64,000 nucleotides of DNA from Curtobacterium sp. ER1/6 (GTDB lineage Bacteria; Actinomycetota; Actinomycetes; Actinomycetales; Microbacteriaceae): contig NZ_MJAK01000001.1 in NCBI RefSeq assembly GCF_001742745.1, positions 310,001 through 374,000 on the forward strand. The letters are read 5' to 3'. Shown here piece after piece: positions 53,934 to 63,586 of the stretch. Position 1 is the first letter of the stretch; each line of letters starts with the position of its first letter. The notes beneath the pieces were generated by a model, which did no database searches, had not been told where the DNA came from, and was given only the letters and a program-made list of their open reading frames with translations. A program made the position numbers and the translations under genes.

Positions 53934-54515
53934 GTGTCCGACCACACCCCGTACATCGGCGATCCGCCCCGTCGCGTCCCGACGGCGGCGGAACTGCGCG
54001 AGCGCATCCCCGGGTGGGGGAGCGACCTCGACCCAGCCGACCGTCCGTCGGTCCCGAAGCTGTCCCGAGAGGTCGGCTTCGCGTCCGGTGCGCACTGGGA
54101 CGTGCCGGAGCAGCAGCCCGGCGCCGAGGGCCGCGAGCGGTCGATCGAGCACGCCCACGTCACGCCGGTGTTCGGGACGGCACAACCGCTGTCCGGGCTC
54201 GCCGGCGTCGTGAAGCGGTACGCCTACCGCCGGTTCAGCGAGGGACGACTGGCGCACTGGATGCTCCTCGTCCTCGGCGACCGGATCGACGTCGCCACGC
54301 ACCGGGTGACGGACGCGCTGCGCGGCCGTCCGGACCGCGTCGTGCACGAGACCGGCGTGCGGGCGGAGATCGGCAACCGGCCGGTGGCCTCGCGATCCGG
54401 CTCGTCGCGCCGCGACCGGCGGCACCAGCTGCTCGACCCGGTGGTCGCCAACTGGGGCTGGCTCGCGGCGCTCGGCGGCGTCGTCCTGCTGGTGCGTCGC
54501 CTGCGGCGTCGCTGA
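53934..54515 (+). CDS. Hypothetical protein with C-terminal membrane helix
   Basis: 193 residues, not recognised. A Pro-rich N-terminal half, then a segment rich in Arg and Trp (about 92-130) with AYRRFSEGRLAHW, and a C-terminal hydrophobic helix (about 165-187) followed by RRLRRR. Start GTG 53934 has GAAGGAGGG a few bases upstream. It probably shares a transcript with the alcohol dehydrogenase. Its function is not clear. Confidence 0.75.
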   Translation: MSDHTPYIGDPPRRVPTAAELRERIPGWGSDLDPADRPSVPKLSREVGFASGAHWDVPEQQPGAEGRERSIEHAHVTPVFGTAQPLSGLAGVVKRYAYRRFSEGRLAHWMLLVLGDRIDVATHRVTDALRGRPDRVVHETGVRAEIGNRPVASRSGSSRRDRRHQLLDPVVANWGWLAALGGVVLLVRRLRRR

Positions 54516-54538
54516 CGGAGCTCCGGCGACCCATCAGC

Positions 54539-54582
54539 CGGACGGGAGGCGCGGTACGAGCCCGCCCCGCGCCTCCCGTCCG
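54539..54582. repeat. Intergenic palindrome, 48-bp family
   Basis: CGGACGGGAGGCGCGG pairs with CCGCGCCTCCCGTCCG, with mismatches near the loop. Lies between the hypothetical gene and tRNA-Leu, convergent. Confidence 0.8.
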
Positions 54583-54680
54583 CCTCCGTCGCCCTGAGCG
54601 AAGCGATGGCGATGCTCGCCGGGGAGCACCAACGAGAAGTGCCCCCGGGCCGAACGGCCAGGGGGCACTGCATCTTGTCG

Positions 54681-54766
54681 TGTCCGAGGGGGGACTTGAA
54701 CCCCCACGCCCTAATACGGGCACTAGCACCTCAAGCTAGCGCGTCTACCATTTCCGCCACCCGGAC
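54681..54766 (-). tRNA. tRNA-Leu (anticodon GAG)
   Basis: 86-nt class II tRNA. Acceptor stem GTCCGGG pairs with CTCGGAC (one G:U), discriminator A. The anticodon stem CTAGC/GCTAG holds loop TTGAGGT, anticodon GAG, reading CUC and CUU. A long variable arm (TGCCCGTATTAGGGCG) and the T arm GGGGGTTCAAGTCCCCC are present. CCA is not encoded. Confidence 0.97.
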
Positions 54767-54931
54767 AGGTGTTCTTCACTTGTTCGGCCGTCGCTCCGGG
54801 CTGTTTCCCCGGCGTTCCTGCCGAGAGAAGACACTAGCACGGGTCCGGAGGCCCGCTGCACACGGCCGTGCATCCCGGGCGAGTCCCGCACGTCGCCGCG
54901 GATCGGGGGCGGTCCGATGCGGGGTGCCCGG

Positions 54932-54937
54932 TAGCCT
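54932..54937 (+). promoter_or_regulatory. Candidate -10 box of the M20 peptidase gene (leaderless)
   Basis: TAGCCT, 6 nt before ATG 54944. Confidence 0.5.
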
Positions 54938-54943
54938 CGGGGC

Positions 54944-56251
54944 ATGAGCGACGCCCAGCCGGACCTCGAGGCCACCGCAGCCATCGCGCGGGACCTCATC
55001 CGCATCGACACGACGAACTGGGGCGAGGGGAAGTCCCGCGGCGAGACCGAGGCGGCGCACTACGTCGAGGCGGCACTGCGCGACCTCGACCTCGAGCCGC
55101 AGCTGTTCGAGTCGGAGCCGGACCGCGTGAGCGTCGTCGCCCGCGTGCCGGGTCGGGACCGCGACAAGCCGGCGCTCGTCGTGCACGGGCACCTCGACGT
55201 CGTCCCGGCGGACCCGACGAACTGGTCGGTCGACCCGTTCGGCGGGGTCGTCCGCGACGGCATGCTGTGGGGCCGCGGTGCCGTCGACATGAAGAACATG
55301 GACGCGATGATGCTGACGTCGCTGTCGGACGTCATCGAGCGCCAGAGTGCGCCCGAGCGGGACCTCGTCATCGCCTACTTCGCCGACGAGGAGGCGGGCG
55401 GGGTGCTCGGTTCGCACCACGTCGTCGACCGGCACCCCGAGGTCTTCGCGGGTGCCACGGCCGCCATCAGCGAGGTCGGCGGCTACTCGATCACCCTCGG
55501 GGACCGGCGCGCGTACCTGCTGCAGACCGGCGAGAAGGCCCTGATGTGGGTGAAGCTCGTCGCCCGGGGCACGGCCGCGCACGGCTCGCACGTCATCCGC
55601 GACAACGCCGTCACGAAGGTCGCGGCCGCCGTCGCGCGCATCGGCAGCGAGGAGTGGCCGGTCCGGCTGTCGGCCACGACCGAGGCGATGGTCGCCGAGG
55701 TCGCCCGGTTCCTCGGCGTCGACCCGCAGACGACCGGCCCGGACGAGGTCGCGCTGGCCACGGGCTCGGCGTCGCGGTTCGTCCACGCCGCCCTGCACAC
55801 GACGTCGAACCCGACGGTGCTCACCGCCGGGTACAAGCACAACGTCATCCCGGACACGGCCGAGGCGCTCGTCGACATCCGGTGCCTGCCGGGCGACGAG
55901 GACGCCGTGCTCGCGCGCGTCCGCGAACTGGCGGGCGACGAGGTCGAGGTCGTCACGTCCTTCCGCGACGTCGGCCTTGAGCAGGACTTCGGCGGCCCGC
56001 TCGTCGACGCCGTGCGCGACGTCCTCGGTCGGCACGACCCGGGCGCGCCGGTGCTGCCGTACCTGCTGTCCGGCGGCACCGACAACAAGGCCCTGTCGAC
56101 GCTCGGCATCGCCGGCTACGGGTTCGTCCCGCTGCAGCTGCCCGCAGGCATCGACTTCCCCGCGATGTTCCACGGCGTCGACGAGCGGGTGCCGCTGAAC
56201 TCGCTGGCCTTCGGGCGGCGCGTCCTCGGGGACCTGCTCGCGACGTACTGA
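54944..56251 (+). CDS. M20/M25/M40 family zinc metallopeptidase
   Basis: 435 residues. Di-zinc motifs HGHLDVVP (81-88), GRGAVDMK (110-117) with bridging Asp115, and ADEEAGG with catalytic Glu149. A dimerisation domain (about 200-320) interrupts the fold. Members cleave dipeptides or remove acyl groups from amino acids (DapE, ArgE, carboxypeptidase types); no motif decides the substrate. Start ATG 54944. Not co-transcribed with uppP, which has its own strong ribosome-binding site 61 bp later. Confidence 0.9.
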   Translation: MSDAQPDLEATAAIARDLIRIDTTNWGEGKSRGETEAAHYVEAALRDLDLEPQLFESEPDRVSVVARVPGRDRDKPALVVHGHLDVVPADPTNWSVDPFGGVVRDGMLWGRGAVDMKNMDAMMLTSLSDVIERQSAPERDLVIAYFADEEAGGVLGSHHVVDRHPEVFAGATAAISEVGGYSITLGDRRAYLLQTGEKALMWVKLVARGTAAHGSHVIRDNAVTKVAAAVARIGSEEWPVRLSATTEAMVAEVARFLGVDPQTTGPDEVALATGSASRFVHAALHTTSNPTVLTAGYKHNVIPDTAEALVDIRCLPGDEDAVLARVRELAGDEVEVVTSFRDVGLEQDFGGPLVDAVRDVLGRHDPGAPVLPYLLSGGTDNKALSTLGIAGYGFVPLQLPAGIDFPAMFHGVDERVPLNSLAFGRRVLGDLLATY

Positions 56252-56312
56252 TACATTGCCGGGTCGCCTGCGCGGCACCGTCCTGCCTGCTGACCCCTGA
56301 AAGGCCCGCACG

Positions 56313-57143
56313 ATGCACATCCTCGAGGCGATCTTCCTCGGCTTCGTGCAGGGACTCACCGAGTTCCTGCCCGTGTCCTCCAGCGCCCACCTGCGCATCG
56401 TCGGGCTGTTCCTGCCCGATGCCAAGGACCCGGGTGCGGCGTTCACCGCGGTGACGCAGCTCGGCACCGAGACCGCCGTGCTCATCTACTTCTGGAAGGA
56501 CATCACCCGCATCGTCGGGCGGTGGTTCCGGTCGGTGTTCCGGCGCGACGTGCCGAAGGGCGACCCGGACGTCCGCCTCGGCTGGCTGGTCATCCTCGGC
56601 ACGATCCCGATCGGCATCGCCGGCCTGGTGCTCAAGGACTCGATCGAGACGACGTTCCGGTCGCTGTGGATCGTCGCGATCGTGCTCATCGTCTTCGGCG
56701 TGGTGCTCGGCGTGCTCGACGTCGTCGGCCGCAAGGTCCGTCCGATCGAGCAGATGACGTTCCGGAGCGGGCTGCTCATCGGTGTGGCGCAGATGCTCGC
56801 CCTCGTGCCGGGTGTCTCGCGCTCCGGTGCGACGGTGTCGATGGGGCTCGCACTCGGGTACACCCGTCCGGCGGCCGCACGGTTCGCCTTCCTGCTCGCC
56901 GTCCCCGCGGTGTTCCTGTCCGGCTTCTACGAGGCCGCGACCAGCCTGGGCGACACTGGCGCACCATTCGGGCTCGTCGACACGCTCATCGCGACGGTCG
57001 TCGCGTTCGTCGTCGGGTTCGTCGTGATCGCCGCCTTCATGAACTACATCGCCAAGCGCAGCTTCCTCCCCTTCGTGGTCTACCGGATCGCACTCGGTAT
57101 CGTGCTCATCGTGTTGTTGTCGCTCGGAGTGATCCAGCCGTGA
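56313..57143 (+). CDS. uppP: Undecaprenyl-diphosphatase UppP (BacA)
   Basis: 276-residue membrane enzyme that removes a phosphate from undecaprenyl diphosphate, recycling the lipid carrier of cell-wall synthesis. The signature GLTEFLPVSSSAH (14-26) and GVSRSGATVSMG (about 168-179) are exact family motifs, with eight or so helices. Start ATG 56313 with GAAAGG upstream. Its stop overlaps the GTG start of mshC, the usual actinobacterial pairing. Confidence 0.97.
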   Translation: MHILEAIFLGFVQGLTEFLPVSSSAHLRIVGLFLPDAKDPGAAFTAVTQLGTETAVLIYFWKDITRIVGRWFRSVFRRDVPKGDPDVRLGWLVILGTIPIGIAGLVLKDSIETTFRSLWIVAIVLIVFGVVLGVLDVVGRKVRPIEQMTFRSGLLIGVAQMLALVPGVSRSGATVSMGLALGYTRPAAARFAFLLAVPAVFLSGFYEAATSLGDTGAPFGLVDTLIATVVAFVVGFVVIAAFMNYIAKRSFLPFVVYRIALGIVLIVLLSLGVIQP

Positions 57144-58384
57144 GGGCCTGGCAGGCCCCGTCCGTCCCCGAGGTCCCGGGGGACGCCCCGCGTCCCGTCG
57201 TGCACGACACGGCGGCCGGGCACCCCGTCGACCCGACCCGGGGCGAGGAGCGTGCGGCGCTCTACGTCTGCGGGATCACGCCCTACGACGCCACCCACCT
57301 CGGGCACGCGGCGACCTACCTGGCGTTCGACACGCTCGGCCGGGCCTGGCGCGACGCCGGGCTCGAGGTCGAGTACGCGCAGAACACCACGGACGTCGAC
57401 GACCCGCTGCTCGAGCGGGCGACGCGCGACGGCGTCGACTGGCGCGAGCTCGCGGCCTCGCAGATCGACCTGTTCCGCCGCGACATGGAGGCGCTCCGCG
57501 TCCTGCCGCCGGACGACTTCGTGGCCGTGACGGACGAGGTCGAGCGGATCGCCGAGGCGGTCGCGTACCTGCAGGAGACGGGCTACGCGTACGACGTGCC
57601 CACCGAGGACTCCGAGGGCGACGACGTCTACTTCGACGTCAACCGCCCCACCGAGGCGTGGGCGCTCGGCGACGAGAGCCGCCTGGACCGCGAGACCATG
57701 CTCGCGCTGTCGGCCGAGCGCGGCGGGGACCCGGACCGCGCCGGCAAGCGCGACCCGCTCGACCCCCTGCTCTGGCGTGCCGAGCGCGCCGGGGAGCCGA
57801 GCTGGGACACCGAACTGGGCCCGGGCCGGCCCGGCTGGCACATCGAGTGCAGCGTGATCGCGGGCGACAAGCTCGGCCTGCCGATCAGCGTGCAGGGCGG
57901 CGGCAGCGACCTCGTCTTCCCGCACCACGAGATGAGCGCCGGGCACGCCGCCGCGCTCGCGCACCAGCCGCTCGCCAACGCCTTCGTGCACACCGGGATG
58001 ATCGCCTACCAGGGGTCGAAGATCTCGAAGTCGCTCGGGAACCTCGTCACCGTGCGCGGACTGCTCGACGACGGCGCGGACCCGCGGGCGATCCGGCTCG
58101 CGCTGCTGTCGCACAAGTACTCGGACGACTGGGAGTGGTTCGACGGCGAGCTGTCGAGCGCGACCACCCGCCTGACGTCGTGGGACGAGTGGGCGACCGG
58201 TGCACGCGAGGGGCACGTCGACGACGCGGAGGAGGCGATCGCCCGGATCCGTGCCCGTGTCGCCGACGACCTGGACACGCCGGGGGCGGTCGCGGCCGTC
58301 GACACGGCCATCGCGGCGGGGACGCGCGCGACGCCGGAGCTCGTCGACCTCGTCGACGCCGTGCTCGGCATCCGTCTGGGCTGA
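57140..58384 (+). CDS. mshC: Cysteine:1-D-myo-inosityl 2-amino-2-deoxy-glucopyranoside ligase MshC
   Basis: 414-residue ligase joining cysteine to glucosaminyl-inositol with ATP, a step of mycothiol synthesis. It is a CysRS paralogue with CGITPYDATHLGHAATY (44-60; Cys44 zinc ligand and a HIGH-type motif) and KISKS (294-298). The short N-terminus RAWQAPSVPEVPG and absence of a tRNA-binding extension separate it from cysteinyl-tRNA synthetase. Start GTG 57140 overlaps the uppP stop. Its presence shows that the organism uses mycothiol, a strong actinobacterial marker. Confidence 0.95.
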   Translation: MRAWQAPSVPEVPGDAPRPVVHDTAAGHPVDPTRGEERAALYVCGITPYDATHLGHAATYLAFDTLGRAWRDAGLEVEYAQNTTDVDDPLLERATRDGVDWRELAASQIDLFRRDMEALRVLPPDDFVAVTDEVERIAEAVAYLQETGYAYDVPTEDSEGDDVYFDVNRPTEAWALGDESRLDRETMLALSAERGGDPDRAGKRDPLDPLLWRAERAGEPSWDTELGPGRPGWHIECSVIAGDKLGLPISVQGGGSDLVFPHHEMSAGHAAALAHQPLANAFVHTGMIAYQGSKISKSLGNLVTVRGLLDDGADPRAIRLALLSHKYSDDWEWFDGELSSATTRLTSWDEWATGAREGHVDDAEEAIARIRARVADDLDTPGAVAAVDTAIAAGTRATPELVDLVDAVLGIRLG

Positions 58385-58403
58385 CCGCGGGGTCCGCCCG
58401 GCC

Positions 58404-58494
58404 CCGAGTGGGCACGACACGCCGCAGGTGTGCCTCCGGACGGGCGGAATCCGTCGGGCAGGGCAGCCGAGCGTGACGGAAGCGGCCCACTCGA
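58404..58494 (+). repeat. 91-bp intergenic element, copy 4
   Basis: CCGAGTGGGC...GCCCACTCGA. Against copy 1 the C-to-T change in the left end is matched by G-to-A in the right end, so pairing is kept. The GACACGCCG and CGTGACGGA blocks are also present. 22 bp from the palindrome at 58517. Confidence 0.75.
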
Positions 58495-58516
58495 TCCGGG
58501 GGCCGTCCCGGGCCGC

Positions 58517-58564
58517 GACGGACGGGAGGCGCGGTGCGAGCCGGCACCGCGCCTCCCGTCCGTC
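58517..58564. repeat. Intergenic palindrome, 48-bp family, copy after mshC
   Basis: 21-base arms starting GACGGACGGGAGGCGCGGTG, with a 6-nt loop. Between convergent mshC and the PAC2 gene. Confidence 0.88.
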
Positions 58565-58576
58565 CCGTGGTCCGGA

Positions 58577-59512
58577 CTACTGCTGCGGCGGCTGCGGGGG
58601 CCGCCACGGGCCCTCGCCACCGGCGGTGCCGCCGTCCTTGCCGTCCTTGCGCTCACGACGGCGGAGGTACTGCTCGAACTCCTGGGCGATGGCGTCGCCG
58701 GAGGCCTCGGGGGAGTCGACCGTGTCGCGCGCCTGCTCGAGCTGCCCGATGTAGCTGGCCATGTCCTCGTCGTCGGCGGCGAGGGCGTCGATGCCCTCCT
58801 CCCACTCGGTCGCCTCGTCGAGCAGGGTGCCGCGCGGCACCGTGACGTCGGCGAGTTCCTCGAGCTTGTCGAGCAGCGACAGGGTGGCCTTCGGCGACGG
58901 CGAGTTGTGCACGTAGTGCGGCACCGAGGCCCAGAGCGACAGCGTGGTGAGCCCGGCGGTGTCCATCGCGTCGGACAGCACGCCGAGGATGCCGGTCGGT
59001 CCCTCGTACGTCGACCGGTCGACGTCGAACGCCGAGCGGACCCCGGCGTTCTCGCTGGACACGAAGACCGAGATGGGCCGGGTGTGCGGCACGTCGGCGA
59101 GCATCGCGCCGACGAACACGACCGCGTCGATCGAGTGGACGTCCGCGAGGTCGACGACCTCGGCGCAGAAGCCGCGCCAGGTGCGCGACGGCTCCGGGCC
59201 GACGAGCACGAACACGTCGCGCTCGGACTCCGAGCCGGTGGCGCCGATCACGGGGCGGCCCTCGGCGCCAGGGCCGTAGAGCACGATGCGGGGCCACTGG
59301 ATGCCGCGGGAGCCGTCCTCGGCCGTCCCGACGTTCGGCCGGTTGAACTGGTAGTCGACGTACCGCTCGCCGTCGATCTCGCGCAGCTCGTCGAGCTCCA
59401 GCGCGTCGACGATGCGCCGCGCGAGGCCGCTGGCCGCGTCGCCGGCGTCGTTCCAGCCCTCGAACGCGACGACGAGCAGGCGGCCGTCGCTGAAGGGGGA
59501 GTGCTGTGGCAC
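58577..59512 (-). CDS. PAC2 family protein (proteasome-assembly-chaperone-like)
   Basis: 311 residues of the PAC2 family. LLVVAFEGWNDAGDAASGLARRI near the N-terminus and the VFVSSENAGVRSAF region match. The name comes from a eukaryotic proteasome chaperone; the bacterial role is unknown. Start GTG 59512 (MPQHSPFSDGR) has AGGAGG 7 nt upstream; the longer open frame is unlikely. Divergent from the HAD-trmI operon, as in many actinobacteria. No proteasome genes are adjacent. Confidence 0.9.
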   Translation of the reverse strand: MPQHSPFSDGRLLVVAFEGWNDAGDAASGLARRIVDALELDELREIDGERYVDYQFNRPNVGTAEDGSRGIQWPRIVLYGPGAEGRPVIGATGSESERDVFVLVGPEPSRTWRGFCAEVVDLADVHSIDAVVFVGAMLADVPHTRPISVFVSSENAGVRSAFDVDRSTYEGPTGILGVLSDAMDTAGLTTLSLWASVPHYVHNSPSPKATLSLLDKLEELADVTVPRGTLLDEATEWEEGIDALAADDEDMASYIGQLEQARDTVDSPEASGDAIAQEFEQYLRRRERKDGKDGGTAGGEGPWRPPQPPQQ

Positions 59513-59644
59513 GGAGGGGCCTCCTGGTGGTGGAGCGGGGCGCACGCGACGCCGCGCGCGGCCGGACAGGGTCGATCACCCAGGATAGGCCTCGGGTCGG
59601 CGTCGGCACCGCCCCGTCCGCCCGGAGCGGAACGCGCGCCCCGG

Positions 59645-59650
59645 TAGACT
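59645..59650 (+). promoter_or_regulatory. Candidate -10 box of the HAD-trmI operon (leaderless)
   Basis: TAGACT, 8 nt before GTG 59659. Confidence 0.45.
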
Positions 59651-59658
59651 CGTCGCCC

Positions 59659-61475
<1,817 letters not shown>

Positions 61476-61515
61476 GCTACGCATGCCCGTCCTGCACCGA
61501 ACGGAAAGAGGGTCC

Positions 61516-62439
61516 GTGCGCACCATCCCCGCACTCCTGGTCACCATCGGCCTCGTCGCGTCGCTGACCGCGTGCGCGTCCAGCGGTGCCGGCTCGACGC
61601 CGTCCGCCTGCGCGCCCCCCGGTGCCGCCTCGGAAGCCGTCACGGCGACCGGCGCGTTCGGGAAGGAGCCGAAGGTCACGGTCCCGTCCGGGCTCACCAC
61701 GACGGGCACGCAGGTCTCGGTCCTGCGCTCGGGCGACGGCCGGGAGATCGAGGACGGCACCCCCGCCCTCATCGAGTACACCCTCGTCGACGGCGCGACG
61801 GGCCAGGTCGCGCAGACCAGCGGTTACTCCGGCCAGACCGCCCCGATCACCGCGGGCGCCGAGAACTACGGGCCGCTCGGCACCGCGCTCGAGTGCGCGC
61901 ACGTGGGCGACCGGCTCGCCGTCGCGCTCCCGAAGAGCGCGCTCAGCGGTGGCGCGTCCGCCAGCGCTCCGTCGGGCAAGGAGGAGGACGCGGTCGTCGC
62001 GATCGTCGACGTCCGGCGCGCCTTCGACGCCCGCGCGACCGGCACGCCGCAGCTCGCCGGTGACGGCATGCCCGCCGTCGTCCTCGCGCCGTCCGGTGCC
62101 CCCGGCATCACCATCCCGTCCTGGAGTGCGCCGAAGGACGACGCACTCCACCTGCTCCGCAAGGGGTCGGGCGCGGAGCTCACCGCGAAGGACACCGCGG
62201 TCGTCAAGTACACGGCCGTCTCCTGGGCCGGCAGCACCGGCGACTCGTCGGTCGTCGGGTCGAGCTGGACCGACGGCTCGGGCGCGCAGACCATCCCGCT
62301 GGCGAAGGGCCAGGTCATCGACGGCGTCCGCGACGCCCTCCTCGGCCACCGCGTCGGCGACCAGGTCCTGGCGATCGTCCACCAGCAGGGCCAGGCCACC
62401 GCGTACGTCATCGACGTGCTCGGGAAGATGCCCGCCTGA
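61516..62439 (+). CDS. FKBP-type peptidyl-prolyl isomerase-like lipoprotein
   Basis: 307 residues. The N-terminal signal MRTIPALLVTIGLVASLTAC has a lipobox ending at Cys20, so it is exported and lipid-anchored. Two FKBP-like domains follow (about 45-135 and 185-305); the second has the better SWTDG..IPLAKGQVIDGVRDALLGHRVGD pattern (given in parts). Start chosen: GTG 61516 because AAAGAGGG lies just upstream; an ATG at 61483 gives a 318-residue variant without a clean signal peptide. Conserved next to pafB in actinobacteria. Confidence 0.87.
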   Translation: MRTIPALLVTIGLVASLTACASSGAGSTPSACAPPGAASEAVTATGAFGKEPKVTVPSGLTTTGTQVSVLRSGDGREIEDGTPALIEYTLVDGATGQVAQTSGYSGQTAPITAGAENYGPLGTALECAHVGDRLAVALPKSALSGGASASAPSGKEEDAVVAIVDVRRAFDARATGTPQLAGDGMPAVVLAPSGAPGITIPSWSAPKDDALHLLRKGSGAELTAKDTAVVKYTAVSWAGSTGDSSVVGSSWTDGSGAQTIPLAKGQVIDGVRDALLGHRVGDQVLAIVHQQGQATAYVIDVLGKMPA

Positions 62440-62499
62440 GGCCTGTCGGACCGTCCACCAACCGCGGCGCGGGTGCACTCCGGTGCACCCGCGCTGCCG

Positions 62500-62505
62500 T
62501 AGGAT
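62500..62505 (+). promoter_or_regulatory. Candidate -10 box of pafBC (leaderless)
   Basis: TAGGAT, 7 nt before GTG 62513. Confidence 0.5.
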
Positions 62506-62512
62506 CGGGCTC

Positions 62513-63586
62513 GTGCCAGCGACCCGAGCCCCCCGCGTGCCCGCCGAGGAGCGGCTCTTCAGCCTCGTGCTCGCGCTGCTCTCGACGGAGTCGGGGCTGA
62601 CCAAGGCGGAGATCCTGGCCAACGTCCAGGGCTACCGCCAGCGCTGGACCGCCGGTGGCGACAACGCCTCGCTGGAGCGGCAGTTCGAGCGTGACAAGGA
62701 CGACGTCCGCGAGCTCGGGATCCCGCTCGAGACGATCGAGACCCCGGGCGCCGCCGGCAACAACCAGACGCTGCGCTACCGGATCCCGAAGGGCGAGTAC
62801 GACCTGCCGCTCGACGTCCGCTTCACACCGGACGAGTCCGCCCTGCTGTCCCTCGCCGCGATGGCCTGGCGCGAGGGCGCACTGTCCACGGACTCCCGCC
62901 GCGCACTGCTCAAGGTGCGCTCGGCCGGCGCCGACGAGGGCGACGCGACGACCGCGGCGCACCCCACCGACATCGCCGCCTACGCGCCGCGGCTCCGGGC
63001 GCGCGACGCCGCGTTCGAGCCGCTGCGCTCGGCGCTCGACCGTGCCGCGGCGGTGCGCTTCGACTACATCACCCCGGGTGAGCACGAGCCGCGACGCCGG
63101 GAACTCGCCCCGCTGGCGCTCGTGCAGCACGGCGGCCGCTGGATGCTCGCGGCGCACGAGTTCGCCACCGGCGGCACGAAGAACTACCTGCTGTCCCGGA
63201 TCGTCGGACCGGTCTCGGCGTACGAGGCCGGCCGGCACCCGGCGCCGGCGGGCGCGGGGGAGCGCGCGCTGGCCGAGCTCGACCGGGTCTGGTCCGAGCG
63301 CTCCGCGCGGATCGCCGTCGTCCCGGGCTCGGACGCCGAGCGTCGGCTGCAGCGACGCCGCGGCACCGAGGTCGACTCCGACGGGGTCCTCGTCCTGCAC
63401 CACGTCGACCCGCAGATCCTCGCCGAGGAGCTCGCGGCGTTCGGGCCGGAGGTCCGCGTGCTCGAACCGGCCGCCCTGCGCGACCGGGTCGTCGCCCGGC
63501 TGCGCGGGCTCGTCGCCGACCACGCGGACCACGCCGACGACACCGCCGCGGCGGGCACCGAGCGGACCGGAGGCGCCCGTGGCTGA
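62513..63586 (+). CDS. pafB: WYL-domain transcriptional regulator PafB
   Basis: 357 residues. A winged helix-turn-helix (about 12-75) followed by a WYL domain (about 170-265) and the C-terminal WCX region. Together with PafC it forms the actinobacterial DNA-damage regulator that, in mycobacteria, senses single-stranded DNA and switches on LexA-independent repair genes. The name (proteasome accessory factor) reflects its position next to pafA, not function. Start GTG 62513 with TAGGAT 7 nt upstream. Overlaps pafC by 8 bp. Confidence 0.93.
   Translation: MPATRAPRVPAEERLFSLVLALLSTESGLTKAEILANVQGYRQRWTAGGDNASLERQFERDKDDVRELGIPLETIETPGAAGNNQTLRYRIPKGEYDLPLDVRFTPDESALLSLAAMAWREGALSTDSRRALLKVRSAGADEGDATTAAHPTDIAAYAPRLRARDAAFEPLRSALDRAAAVRFDYITPGEHEPRRRELAPLALVQHGGRWMLAAHEFATGGTKNYLLSRIVGPVSAYEAGRHPAPAGAGERALAELDRVWSERSARIAVVPGSDAERRLQRRRGTEVDSDGVLVLHHVDPQILAEELAAFGPEVRVLEPAALRDRVVARLRGLVADHADHADDTAAAGTERTGGARG

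Noticed and set aside
54590..54940. Further tRNA genes or an integration site around tRNA-Leu
   Set aside because: No second cloverleaf, integrase or direct repeat of the tRNA 3' end is visible within the window.
57140..58384. Cysteinyl-tRNA synthetase
   Set aside because: Length, N-terminus and position next to uppP fit MshC, not CysS.
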